Shown: piece after piece, positions 1 through 7,754 of the stretch
How the letters are laid out: the number at the start of each line of letters is the position of its first letter
How positions within the stretch are numbered: position 1 is the stretch's first letter
Origin: DATAVB01 sp040414495
GTDB taxonomy: Bacteria > Actinomycetota > Actinomycetes > Mycobacteriales > QHCD01
Length of the DNA: 44,126 nt
Direction: 5' to 3'
Assembly: GCA_040414495.1 (NCBI GenBank)
Contig: JBEDUI010000041.1
Coordinates: 1-44,126 of the forward strand
Notes under the pieces: generated by a model
The model's database searches: none
What the model was told of the DNA's origin: nothing
Seen by the model: only the letters and a program-made list of their open reading frames with translations
Translations under genes and position numbers: made by a program

Positions 1-5
1 CTAAA

Positions 6-38
6 CCCGCACCCGCAGCAACCCCGCACCCGCAGCAA
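6..38. repeat. Two-copy 17-bp tandem repeat
   Basis: The 16-base unit CCCGCACCCGCAGCAA occurs at 6-21 and again at 23-38, separated by one C, giving a 17-bp period. It lies at the window edge, so more copies may lie outside. The following stretch (about 155-240) is also low-complexity, with several GCGCAACC/GCGCCACC-like words. No gene is supported in 1-329. Confidence 0.6.
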
Positions 39-87
39 CGCAGAAACACGCGCCCAACGCACTTCGGCATCGGCAGGCCGCCACCTT

Positions 88-153
88 TGCAGCGAGCGTG
101 ACACCAGAGCAATATTGCGACCGAAAAACCGCCCTCACATCACGCTCGCTGCA
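88..153. repeat. Dispersed inverted-repeat element, copy 1
   Basis: A perfect 14-bp inverted repeat (TGCAGCGAGCGTGA at 88-101, its complement at 140-153) flanks a 38-base spacer containing the core CACCAGAGCAATATTGCGACC followed by GAAAAAC. A second copy with the same core and similar arms lies at 13712-13779. The element is intergenic in both places. It may be a REP/MITE-like unit or a structured RNA; it encodes no obvious protein. Confidence 0.75.
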
Positions 154-272
154 GCACAGGTGCAACCGCGCAATGGGCGCCACCGCACAACAGCGCCACC
201 CTGCACACAGGCGCAACCGCAACGGCGCAACCATGCGCTTGGGCCGTAACGTCAACCGGGTCACAAATACGG

Positions 273-319
273 TTGAGCGGATATGACGCCATAAAAATTT
301 TGGCGCCATATCCGCTCAA
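273..319 (-). terminator. Long hairpin, likely terminator of the DUF1906 gene
   Basis: TTGAGCGGATATGACGCCA (273-291) pairs with TGGCGCCATATCCGCTCAA (301-319) with one mismatch, leaving an AT-rich 9-base loop. It begins 11 bases beyond the stop codon of the minus-strand DUF1906 gene. There is no long U-tract, so it would act as an actinobacterial stem-only terminator or transcript-stabilising structure. Confidence 0.65.
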
Positions 320-329
320 TTTACGTTCG

Positions 330-1547
330 TCAGTCGACCGGGCCGTCGAGATAGTCCGTGTCGATGCTCATCGTAACGCCGTTGTATACCTGCGGGTGCG
401 GGCCGCGGTACTGATGCAGCCGCTTGTGCGGGGCCCAGTAATTGTCCGGCAGCACCGGATCGCCGTAAACGCTAGCCTTGCCGTTCCAGTTGGTGATCCA
501 GACAGCGTCGGGCAGGTAGAAACCGGCCGTCGAATGCGCCTTGATCAAGTCGACCGTATTGGCGCTGTGGATATACACGCCGGCGACATAGCCCGACAGG
601 TGCAGCCGGTGCACCCATTCGTCAATGAAACGCAGCACGCTACGCGAACAGGTGGCGTCCGTGCTGTCGTACGCCTCCAGGTCCAGATACACCACGCTGT
701 GGGCGCCGAATCCGAACTTCTGCATGTCGTGTATGGCGTCCACGGCGGCGTCGTGGCCATTGGTGGTGGCCAGGGTCGGGTTGGTGCTGATCGAGGCGTC
801 GAATCCAGCGCAGGGCGCCTGCCGTCCGACGTACGTCGGAATGAACGTGTAGCCGTAGCTGCGAACCGTCGTCACCCACGTCGCGGACAGGTTGCCGTCC
901 GGGCAGGCCCGGTTGACTCCGCCGACGTAAATACCGATCGACTTGTACAGCGCGGTGCTGGTGCTCCAGGCCTGCATATCGTCGGACGAGGGCGCGGCGC
1001 AGGTATCGAATCCATAGCCGCCGCCGGTCAGCGCGGCCGGCGTCGCCACATCCGGAGTCACCTTACTGCCAGCCGTCCCGGCGGAGACTTTCTGTTTCGG
1101 TGCGGCCGAACTGGTCGCGGTCGGCTGCAACACGGCCGCGGCCGATTGCGGCCCGCCCGCGCCGTAAGACGCCGTCACCAAAGCCTTTCCGTTGCTGGTG
1201 ACCGCCTGGGTCGCGCCATTGTCCACCCCAGTCGGTACGACCTGGGCCTTGGCGTCGTACGGCTCAACCAGCAGCGCGGTGGTACGCCCGACCAGGTGCG
1301 CCGGACAATTCTGCGTCGCGCCCGGATGGCCCAAATACACCGCGTGCCGATCGAACCGCACGCACTGGGTGGGATCGTCGGCGAGGTTGTAGACGGGCCA
1401 CGAGGCCGGGACGGTGATCTTCGCACCGTCGTAGCTCAGAACTCGAGTGGTCGAAGAGGACTGTGCACTGGCCGTTGTGCTGAATGTCATAGCGCCGGCA
1501 ACAAGAGCAAGCGCCACACCGGTGGCGGCTCGGACCGGAACGCGCAT
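330..1547 (-). CDS. Secreted DUF1906 (Rv2525c-like, glycoside-hydrolase-like) protein
   Basis: A 405-residue exported protein. The N-terminus has a basic start, a hydrophobic stretch and an ASA cleavage site near residue 28, typical of a Sec signal peptide. Residues about 30-165 form a domain I do not recognise, ending in an Ala/Ser/Thr-rich linker. From about 180 to the end it matches the DUF1906 TIM-barrel family: GFDTCAAPS at the start of the barrel, VYLDLEAYD carrying the acidic pair expected at the active site, and WITNW near the end. The mycobacterial relative Rv2525c is linked to cell-envelope metabolism, so a role in cell-wall glycan handling is plausible but inferred. The ATG at 1545-1547 has an AGAAAGG ribosome site seven bases upstream. 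The gene stands alone and is followed by a strong hairpin. Confidence 0.85.
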   Translation of the reverse strand: MRVPVRAATGVALALVAGAMTFSTTASAQSSSTTRVLSYDGAKITVPASWPVYNLADDPTQCVRFDRHAVYLGHPGATQNCPAHLVGRTTALLVEPYDAKAQVVPTGVDNGATQAVTSNGKALVTASYGAGGPQSAAAVLQPTATSSAAPKQKVSAGTAGSKVTPDVATPAALTGGGYGFDTCAAPSSDDMQAWSTSTALYKSIGIYVGGVNRACPDGNLSATWVTTVRSYGYTFIPTYVGRQAPCAGFDASISTNPTLATTNGHDAAVDAIHDMQKFGFGAHSVVYLDLEAYDSTDATCSRSVLRFIDEWVHRLHLSGYVAGVYIHSANTVDLIKAHSTAGFYLPDAVWITNWNGKASVYGDPVLPDNYWAPHKRLHQYRGPHPQVYNGVTMSIDTDYLDGPVD

Positions 1548-1895
1548 CGAAGCGCCTTTCTGTAGGGAAAAGTTGTCGCGGCGCGCCGGACCCCCGTCGA
1601 CTTTCGTAACCGTTTCTCGACGTGAAGGTCGACTTTGGGCTGCTCAGTCGCGGAAAGTGGGGCATTCCGCGGCAGTAGACATTACGACAGTCAGCGCCCG
1701 CCGGGCGGCAAAATCGTGAACTCCTCCGCCGGAATCCCCCCTCGTGTAGGGCTTTTGGGTCACCCCACCACCACGGACCGGCTCGGCCCGGCAGAACATG
1801 ACCGGTTCTCCACGTGACATCGTGAGCGTTGCCGTTACCGTTACCGCGTTCGGCTTGACGTGCATCGCCCGTCCGGCCGACGTACAGTTCGCCGG
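1548..1895. other. Intergenic region between divergent DUF1906 and mgtC-like genes
   Basis: This 348-base region separates two divergently transcribed genes. GTCGACTTT occurs twice (near 1597 and 1627), and three GTTRCC hexamers stand in tandem at 1828-1845. A TACAGT hexamer at 1883-1888 ends seven bases before the ATG at 1896 and could be the -10 of a leaderless promoter. I looked for the conserved start of the M-box magnesium riboswitch and did not see it. Confidence 0.4.
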
Positions 1896-2645
1896 ATGGT
1901 CAGTTATTCGGCATTCGGTGAGCCGATCGGCCAGGGCTGGACCCAGGTCGGCGAGCTCGCGGTGACGTTCGGGTTGTCGGCGTTGATCGGTCTCGAGCGC
2001 GAGTTGAAGCAGAAGTCGGCCGGCCTGCGGACCTATACGGTCGTGGGTTTCGCCTCCGCGTTGTTTATGTTGGTCAGCAAGTACGGCTTCACCGATGTGC
2101 TGGTGAACGATCGGGTGATTCTGGATCCGTCCCGAGTCGCGGCCCAAATCGTGTCTGGGCTCGGATTCATCGGCGGCGGCATCATCTTCGTCAAACGCGA
2201 CTCGGTGCGCGGCCTCACCACCGCCGCCAGTATCTGGTTGACCGCCGCGGTCGGGGCCGCTGCCGGTGCCGGCCTGGTGGTGCTGGCGACGATCGGAACC
2301 GCGGCGTATTTCCTGGCCATACTGGCGTTGCCGCCGGTGGCCCGGATCGCGGCGCGCTATCTGGGAACGCCGGCCCCGTTGTTGCGGGTGCGCTATCTGG
2401 ACGGACGCGGATTGTTACGCGACCTGCTCGGCGTGGTGACCGACTGCGGATTCATGGTCGCGGACCTGGCCACCACCCACTACACCAAGGAGCTCCTCCG
2501 CGAGGAAGCCGAGCCGTTCGGACCGTCGATCGAGGTGAACATGCGGCTGAGCGGTCGCGGTGATCTGCAGGCCGTCGTCGGCGCGCTCAGCGAAATCGAC
2601 GGCGTGCTGGCGGTGGCGACGACCGATGCGGATGAACCGGATTAG
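1896..2645 (+). CDS. MgtC/SapB family membrane protein
   Basis: A 249-residue inner-membrane protein of the MgtC/SapB family. The signature is clear: SALIGLERELKQKSAGLRTY at the end of the first helix, QIVSGLGFIGGGIIF in the middle, and VRGLTTAASIWLTAAVGAA. Together these give four or five transmembrane helices in the first 150 residues. The C-terminal ~90 residues form a soluble ACT-like domain of the kind seen in long MgtC proteins. MgtC proteins support growth at low magnesium and modulate ATP synthase or magnesium transport in pathogens; the role here is unknown. A GTG at 1860 in frame would add 12 basic residues, but the ATG at 1896 fits the family better and has a possible -10 box just upstream. 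Its stop overlaps the stop of the convergent gene by four bases. Confidence 0.88.
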   Translation: MVSYSAFGEPIGQGWTQVGELAVTFGLSALIGLERELKQKSAGLRTYTVVGFASALFMLVSKYGFTDVLVNDRVILDPSRVAAQIVSGLGFIGGGIIFVKRDSVRGLTTAASIWLTAAVGAAAGAGLVVLATIGTAAYFLAILALPPVARIAARYLGTPAPLLRVRYLDGRGLLRDLLGVVTDCGFMVADLATTHYTKELLREEAEPFGPSIEVNMRLSGRGDLQAVVGALSEIDGVLAVATTDADEPD

Positions 2646-3253
2646 CGCGCCGTATCGTCGATCTGCACCGGATATCCGGCGCGCAAAATCGCAACGCTCG
2701 TCGGGGGCGTAATAACCGCGGCGGTTCCCTGCGTCGGCCGCGTCCGCCGACCCCGATATCCCTGATAGGTCCACTCGATCAGGTCTTCGCCCAGCACCAA
2801 CGCCGGTGTGTTTTCGATTCGGACGAACGTGCCATCGGGTAAGTCGGGCCACGACATTTCGTGGGTACGACGGCGGTGGGTGCCGCGAACAATGCGTTCG
2901 CCGTGCAGTTGCCGGTTCATGTCCTTGGCCGACGGCGGTTCGACTCCGAGGCTGTCCGCCCACGCCGCGCGGTAGGCGTTGTAGTCCGCGCGCCGGCATT
3001 CCGCGCACGGTCGGTGCCCGGCCGCCAAAGAAACCGCCTCGTCGTGAAAAAACAGAAACGTGTAGTGATGCGGCCGCCATTGTTCGTGCCACCGGCCGCG
3101 AAACTCCAGCGCACAGGTGATCCACAGGTCGCTGGCGTGAAACCGTACGATTTCCTGACCCGAATGCAGAATGCCCCGATTTCCGGTCCACGCTCCGCGC
3201 AACGGGATCGCGACGATATCGCCGTTCGGGGTCACCCGATTTCGCGCCGCCAT
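2642..3253 (-). CDS. Conserved hypothetical protein with a Cys-pair motif
   Basis: A 203-residue soluble protein that I cannot assign to a named family. The start at 3253 is chosen because GGGAGG lies seven bases upstream and the protein then begins MAARNRVTP; an upstream ATG at 3304 would overlap the divergent DUF488 gene. Visible features are a GAWTGNRGILH segment near residue 20, an aromatic and His-rich stretch (WRPHHYTFLFFHDEAVSL), and a GHRPCAECRRADYNAYRAAW motif near residues 85-105, whose Cys-x2-Cys could bind a metal. There are no membrane segments. It is convergent with the mgtC-like gene and divergent from the DUF488 gene, so it is probably transcribed alone. Confidence 0.75.
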   Translation of the reverse strand: MAARNRVTPNGDIVAIPLRGAWTGNRGILHSGQEIVRFHASDLWITCALEFRGRWHEQWRPHHYTFLFFHDEAVSLAAGHRPCAECRRADYNAYRAAWADSLGVEPPSAKDMNRQLHGERIVRGTHRRRTHEMSWPDLPDGTFVRIENTPALVLGEDLIEWTYQGYRGRRTRPTQGTAAVITPPTSVAILRAGYPVQIDDTAR

Positions 3254-3285
3254 TCCCACGCCTCCCGGCCAGCCGCTGCTGCGGC

Positions 3286-3291
3286 GATAAT
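3286..3291 (+). promoter_or_regulatory. Candidate -10 box of a leaderless promoter
   Basis: GATAAT lies exactly six bases before the ATG at 3298. There is no Shine-Dalgarno sequence, so transcription would begin at or next to the start codon. No convincing -35 is visible. Confidence 0.5.
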
Positions 3292-3297
3292 GGTGGC

Positions 3298-3666
3298 ATG
3301 CCACGATCGCATGATGTGCGAATTGCCCGGGTTTATGACTCCCGCGGGTCGGACGACGGGGAACGGGTCCTGGTGGACCGGCTGTGGCCGCGGGGCCTGA
3401 GTAAGGACGCCGCCGATTTGGACGAGTGGTGCAAACAGGTCGCGCCGTCCAACGAGTTACGGACCTGGTACGGGCACGATCCGGCCCGGTTCGACGAATT
3501 CCGGCAGCGGTATCAGGCCGAGTTGACCGATCCGGAGCGGGCGGCCGCGCTGGCCTCGTTACGAGACCGGCACGGCCGCCAGACCCTGACCCTGCTGTCC
3601 GCGACCAAGTCGCTGGACATCAGCCATGCCGCCGTCCTCGCCGACCTGATCCGCGCTAAGGAATAA
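3298..3666 (+). CDS. DUF488 (YeaO-like) family protein
   Basis: A 122-residue protein covering the complete DUF488 domain. Diagnostic segments are RVLVDRLWPRGLSK near residue 23, LDEWCKQVAPSNELRTWYGHDP around residues 41-62, and FRQRYQAEL. The family is widespread and small, and its biochemical role is poorly defined. It lacks a ribosome-binding site and appears to start from a leaderless transcript. It ends 17 bases before the convergent transketolase gene, with a short CTAGG/CCTAG hairpin at 3672-3687 between them that may act as a weak shared terminator. Confidence 0.88.
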   Translation: MPRSHDVRIARVYDSRGSDDGERVLVDRLWPRGLSKDAADLDEWCKQVAPSNELRTWYGHDPARFDEFRQRYQAELTDPERAAALASLRDRHGRQTLTLLSATKSLDISHAAVLADLIRAKE

Positions 3667-3683
3667 GGCAACTAGGCCATGTC

Positions 3684-5579
3684 CTAGCCCTTGGCGACGA
3701 GATCCCGCGCGGCCGTCTCGATATGCGCCGCGTCGATGCCGGACGCGCCCAGCAACTCCTGCGCCGTGCCCGAGCCGGGCATTTCCCGTACCGCCAGGTG
3801 CGCCAACCGCACCGGGGCGACCTGCTGCGCCAACAGCGCGCCGGCGACCGCCGATCCGAGCCCGCCCTCGGGATGGTGATCCTCGGCCACCACGATCCGG
3901 CCCGCCGTCGCGGTGGCGGCCGCGACCAGCGTCTCGGAGTCGATGGGCTTGACCGAGTACACGTCGATGACCCGGGCGTTGATCCCCTGCTCGGCCAGCC
4001 GATCGGCAGCGGCCAGGCACTCGTGCAGCGTCACCCCTGCCCCGATCAACGTCACCGCATCGTCCGATGAGGACCGCAGCACCTTCGACCCACCAACCAC
4101 GAACTGCTCATCGGCGCCGTACAGGGTCGGATAGCCACCGCGGGTGGTCCGCATGTAACTGATGCCGGAGGTGCCCGCCATCGCCCGTACCAACGCCGCC
4201 GCGCTGGTGGCATCACACGGGTACAACACGGTGGAACCGTGCACGGCCCGGATCATCGCCAGATCCTCCAACGCCATCTGCGAAGGACCGTCGGCGCCGA
4301 TCTCGACGCCGGAATGCGAGCCGACCAACCGCAGGTTGGCCTGGGAAATCGCGGCCATGCGAATGAAATCGTAGGCCCGGGTGAAGAACGCGGCGAACGT
4401 CGAGACAAAGGGAATGTAATTCCGTACGCTCAATCCCACTGCCGCGGCGACCATCTGCTGTTCGGCGATGAACATTTCGAAATAGCGGTCCGGATACGCC
4501 TTGGCGAATTCGTCGGCGTGCGTAGAGTTGTTGACCTCGCCGTCGAGGGCGACCACGCGCAGGTTCTGACCACCGAGCGCAAGCAACGCATCGCCGAAGG
4601 CCTTACGGGTCGCGACCTTCGAACCCAGTTCATAGGTCGGATTCGGCGTGAGACCGTCCACTTCGGACAGTGTCGCGGCCACTCCCGGCGCGGGCAGCGG
4701 CCCACGGACCAGCAGATCGCGTTCCCCGCCCAATTCCTCAATGCCGCGCTGCGCCAGATCCTCCGGCAGCGGCTTGCCGTGCCAGCTCTCGTGGTCCTCG
4801 ATCTCCGAGACGCCGCTGCCCTTCTTGGTCCGGGCCAGGATTACGGTCGGCCGGTCATCGCCCCCCGTCACCGCTTCGCCCAACACCGCGTCGATCGCCT
4901 CGACGTCGTGCCCGTCGACGGTCAGCACGCGCGCGCCGAACGCCTCCGCGCGCCGGGTGTACGCCTCCAGGTCCCAGCCCAGTTCGGTCGGTCCGCGTTG
5001 GCCGAGCCGGTTGACGTCGACGATCGCGATCAGGTTGGACAGCTTGTAGTACGACGCCTTGTCCAGGGCCTCCCAGATCGAGCCCTCCGCCATTTCGCTG
5101 TCGCCGCACAGCACCCAGACCCGATAGGGCAACTGGTCGAGGTATTTGCCGGCCAGCGCGACCCCGACGCCATCGGGCAGGCCCTGGCCGAGCGACCCGG
5201 TCGCCACGTCGACCCAGGGCAGGACCGGCGTGGGGTGACCCTCCAGCCGACTGTGGAAGCGCCGGTATTCGGTCATCAACTCCTCATCGGAGACCACGCC
5301 CACGGCCTTGAAAACCGAGTACAGCAACGGCGAGGCATGCCCCTTGGAGAAAATGAGGTGGTCGTTGTTGTCCGCGTGCGGGTTGTCCCAGTCGTACCGC
5401 AGGTGACGGGTCACCAGTACGGCAAGGAGGTCCGCGGCGGACATGCTCGAGGTGGGATGTCCCGAGCCCGCGCTGGTGCTGGACCGGATCGAGTCCACCC
5501 GCAGCTGCTTGCCCAGCTCCCGAATCGTTGCCACGTCGGGGCTGGTCGCAGGTTCGCGGCTCTTGGTCACGGCGCTCAC
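3684..5579 (-). CDS. tkt: Transketolase
   Basis: A 631-residue single-chain transketolase, close in length to the short animal-type enzymes rather than the ~660-residue E. coli type. It transfers two-carbon ketol units between sugar phosphates in the non-oxidative pentose phosphate pathway, using thiamine diphosphate. The N-terminal part has SAGSGHPTSSMSAADLL and the ThDP/Mg motif GDSEMAEGSIWEAL ending at an Asn-containing VDVNRLGQ. The pyrimidine domain has MFIAEQQMVAAAVGLS with the expected catalytic Glu. The C-terminal domain is complete. A run of G/A (AGAAAGGGTGAG) precedes the ATG. No transaldolase or other pentose phosphate gene is adjacent, so it may be an extra copy or a stand-alone gene. 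Confidence 0.93.
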   Translation of the reverse strand: MSAVTKSREPATSPDVATIRELGKQLRVDSIRSSTSAGSGHPTSSMSAADLLAVLVTRHLRYDWDNPHADNNDHLIFSKGHASPLLYSVFKAVGVVSDEELMTEYRRFHSRLEGHPTPVLPWVDVATGSLGQGLPDGVGVALAGKYLDQLPYRVWVLCGDSEMAEGSIWEALDKASYYKLSNLIAIVDVNRLGQRGPTELGWDLEAYTRRAEAFGARVLTVDGHDVEAIDAVLGEAVTGGDDRPTVILARTKKGSGVSEIEDHESWHGKPLPEDLAQRGIEELGGERDLLVRGPLPAPGVAATLSEVDGLTPNPTYELGSKVATRKAFGDALLALGGQNLRVVALDGEVNNSTHADEFAKAYPDRYFEMFIAEQQMVAAAVGLSVRNYIPFVSTFAAFFTRAYDFIRMAAISQANLRLVGSHSGVEIGADGPSQMALEDLAMIRAVHGSTVLYPCDATSAAALVRAMAGTSGISYMRTTRGGYPTLYGADEQFVVGGSKVLRSSSDDAVTLIGAGVTLHECLAAADRLAEQGINARVIDVYSVKPIDSETLVAAATATAGRIVVAEDHHPEGGLGSAVAGALLAQQVAPVRLAHLAVREMPGSGTAQELLGASGIDAAHIETAARDLVAKG

Positions 5580-5746
5580 CCTTTCTGGTCAAATATCGCG
5601 TTATCGGTCAAGGCCGGCCGGTCGTAGTACGGCCGTTACTTCGATCTCCAGTCTGATGGTGGGCCACACGTTCTCCGTGATACCAGCCGGGCGCGCCTGC
5701 GAGTTCCACGGGCCTGCCATACCGGAAACCGTTACCCGAACATTGG

Positions 5747-5762
5747 CCGCGTAATAACGCGG
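5747..5762 (-). terminator. Short hairpin downstream of the formate dehydrogenase operon
   Basis: CCGCGT (5747-5752) pairs with ACGCGG (5757-5762) around an AATA loop. It lies about 30 bases beyond the stop of the NrfD-type gene and has no U-tract. The rest of 5580-5790 shows no gene. Confidence 0.3.
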
Positions 5763-5790
5763 ACCCCGGAGTTTCGGCTATGTGGGTCGA

Positions 5791-6840
5791 CTATCGCCGC
5801 CGGAAGGCGCGATGGCGGTGGCCGTCGCGGGCCTCGTGCGCACCGTGCACCCACAGCACACGGCGGTGCCGGGTCACCTGCGGTGTCGGCGCGGGCTCTG
5901 CTTCGGCGGAGGCGGCGGCGCGCGCGTCGGCCCGTTCCCGCTGCGGTACGACCGTGTACTTGGGATCGCGCGCGGACTCGACGCCGGCCAGGTAGACCCC
6001 GTACCGCAGCGACAGCGACCCGGCGGCGAGCAACACACCACCGGCGGCCGAGGCGACCCGGGACCGGCGACCGACCAGGGCGGTGAGGGCGCCGAGTCCG
6101 GTCAGCGCCTGCGCCGTCCACATCCACCCGCCACTGCGGCCCTTCCGGTATGGCTCGCCCACCAGGCCGAGCCGGCGCTCCATCTCCTGCGAGCTGGCCA
6201 ACTCCATGCCGGCACCGACCAACGCCATGTGCGCCACCCCGCCCGTCTCGGCGATCGGCGCGGCGATCAGGGCCACGCCGGCGGCCGAGGCCATCGCGCT
6301 GCCACCGAACATGAACGGCATCTCCGGGTGCGCCTCGTGCCAGGCCGGGACCGCGGAATCGGCGATCAACACGGCCGTATAGGTCGACATCACCGGCCCG
6401 AGCGCGGCCGCGCCGAGCCCGGCCAGCCGGCCCAGCCCGCGGGCTACGCCAAGAACTTCGCTGGCCGCGGCCGCGCCGGCCAGGGGACCGTAAACCGCGA
6501 GCGTCCACGACCCCATCGACAGCGGCGATGTGGGCTTGAAGACCCGCAGCATATTGACGAATCGGGCCGGCCGACCCAGGTCATGCACCAGCGCCAGCAC
6601 GCTGCCGGCAATGCCGACTCCGGCCGTGACACGCCCGACCCGGGCCAGAGCCAACCGCCCGGTCAGGTCGGCCGCCGCGGCCAGTATCGAGGACGAGCCG
6701 GACAGCCCGCCGAGGAACAAATACAGCGGGACATCCGGAGACTTCCAGGTCGGCGCTTTGAGCACCGGCCGGCCGTAATACGATTCGAATTCCGGCTGCC
6801 GGGAATTACCTGAAGCCGAATTCCCAGCCGCTGAATTCAC
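5791..6840 (-). CDS. NrfD/PsrC-type membrane subunit of formate dehydrogenase
   Basis: A 349-residue integral membrane protein of the NrfD/PsrC family, the quinone-reactive anchor found with molybdopterin oxidoreductases. Successive hydrophobic segments begin with PLYLFLGGLSGSSSILAAAADL near residue 40 and continue for about eight helices. The start is a GTG that overlaps the stop of the iron-sulfur gene (GTGA), preceded by GGGGGTGG, indicating translational coupling. It takes the place of the cytochrome b subunit (FdnI) of the E. coli formate dehydrogenase N complex. Electrons from formate would pass through the iron-sulfur subunit to menaquinone here. The last ~60 residues are hydrophilic, Arg/Ala-rich and look variable. 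Confidence 0.85.
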   Translation of the reverse strand: MNSAAGNSASGNSRQPEFESYYGRPVLKAPTWKSPDVPLYLFLGGLSGSSSILAAAADLTGRLALARVGRVTAGVGIAGSVLALVHDLGRPARFVNMLRVFKPTSPLSMGSWTLAVYGPLAGAAAASEVLGVARGLGRLAGLGAAALGPVMSTYTAVLIADSAVPAWHEAHPEMPFMFGGSAMASAAGVALIAAPIAETGGVAHMALVGAGMELASSQEMERRLGLVGEPYRKGRSGGWMWTAQALTGLGALTALVGRRSRVASAAGGVLLAAGSLSLRYGVYLAGVESARDPKYTVVPQRERADARAAASAEAEPAPTPQVTRHRRVLWVHGAHEARDGHRHRAFRRR

Positions 6841-7754
6841 GGGCCACCCCCGATCAACGTGCCCACGACTCCGGCCGCCACGGCCGCGGCCGCTCCGGCT
6901 AAATAACCCCACATCTTTCGTATGTCCCTTGTGGTCACCACCGGATCCGGCGGAAAACCGTAGACCTCAGGCTTGTCCAGTAACAGAAAGAACGCGCCGG
7001 CACCGCCAACACCGTCATCGGGCCGCTCGTTGTAGAGCTGGGCCTGGGTCTCACCCTCCAGTTGCAGCTGGGTTACCCGGGCATTGGCCCGTTCCCGTAG
7101 CTCATCCAACGGTCCATATTGGATTGATTCGGTTGGGCAGGCGGTCGCGCAGGCCGGCATCAAGCCGGCCCCGGTCCGGTCGTAACACAACGTGCATTTG
7201 AATGCCCGGCCGTCGCCCTCGCGAATATCGATAACGCCGTACGGACAGGCCGTAACGCAGTAGCCGCAGCCATTGCAGACATCGGGCTGCACGACGACGG
7301 TGGCGGTCTCAGTACGGATCAACGCACCGGTCGGGCACACGTCCAGGCAGGCCGCGTGCGTGCAGTGCTTACAGACATCAGACGCCATGAGCCAACGCAC
7401 CCCGGCCTCGTCCTGAGTGGACGGAGTGGACTGAGTGGGCGCCTGGCCCAGGTCCGCGGCCAGTTGGTCATGCCGTTCCGGTACGTAGATCGGCTGCTCG
7501 ATGAATTTCACGTGCCGCCAGGTGCTGGCACCGAGTTGACCGGTGTTGTCATAGGACGAGCCGAGTAGCTTGATGCCATCCTCGGGTACGTCGTTCCATT
7601 CCTTACACGCCACCTCGCACGCCTTACAACCGATGCACACCGACGTATCGGTGAAAAAACCCATGCGGGGCGGGGGTTCTGAATACCCGGCGTCATCGGC
7701 TACGTCGGCCAGCGGGCCGGACAGCCGCTCGGTGAGGCTTCTGTGCTCAACCAT
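6837..7754 (-). CDS. fdhB: Formate dehydrogenase iron-sulfur (beta) subunit
   Basis: A 305-residue ferredoxin-like electron-transfer subunit. It carries four [4Fe-4S]-type Cys groups: C40-x2-C43-x2-C46-x3-C50 (CIGCKACEVAC), then CKHCTHAACLDVC, CNGCGYCVTAC and CTLC...CATACP. This matches the FdnH/FdoH class. A single hydrophobic helix near the C-terminus (GYLAGAAAAVAAGVVGTLIGG) would anchor it to the membrane. The chosen ATG at 7754 has GGAGAGG upstream and overlaps the end of the catalytic subunit gene by eight bases. The downstream NrfD gene overlaps by four bases, so all three subunits form one coupled operon. Confidence 0.9.
   Translation of the reverse strand: MVEHRSLTERLSGPLADVADDAGYSEPPPRMGFFTDTSVCIGCKACEVACKEWNDVPEDGIKLLGSSYDNTGQLGASTWRHVKFIEQPIYVPERHDQLAADLGQAPTQSTPSTQDEAGVRWLMASDVCKHCTHAACLDVCPTGALIRTETATVVVQPDVCNGCGYCVTACPYGVIDIREGDGRAFKCTLCYDRTGAGLMPACATACPTESIQYGPLDELRERANARVTQLQLEGETQAQLYNERPDDGVGGAGAFFLLLDKPEVYGFPPDPVVTTRDIRKMWGYLAGAAAAVAAGVVGTLIGGGP

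Noticed and set aside
6..153. Possible CRISPR array
   Set aside because: Only two units of 16-17 bases with no spacers, and the neighbouring element is an inverted repeat; no cas genes are in the window.
1..309. 102-codon minus-strand open frame at the left edge
   Set aside because: It runs through the tandem repeat, the dispersed inverted repeat and the terminator hairpin; the product is Cys/Arg/Ala-rich without any family pattern.
273..1565. 430-codon plus-strand open frame
   Set aside because: It is the complement of the DUF1906 gene; its product is Arg/Val-rich with no domain, while the opposite strand has a signal peptide and family motifs.
1700..1895. Magnesium M-box riboswitch before the mgtC-like gene
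   Set aside because: The conserved start of the M-box and its peripheral helices are not seen on either strand.
4239..5627. 462-codon plus-strand open frame
   Set aside because: Antisense to the transketolase gene; composition is typical of a high-GC shadow frame.
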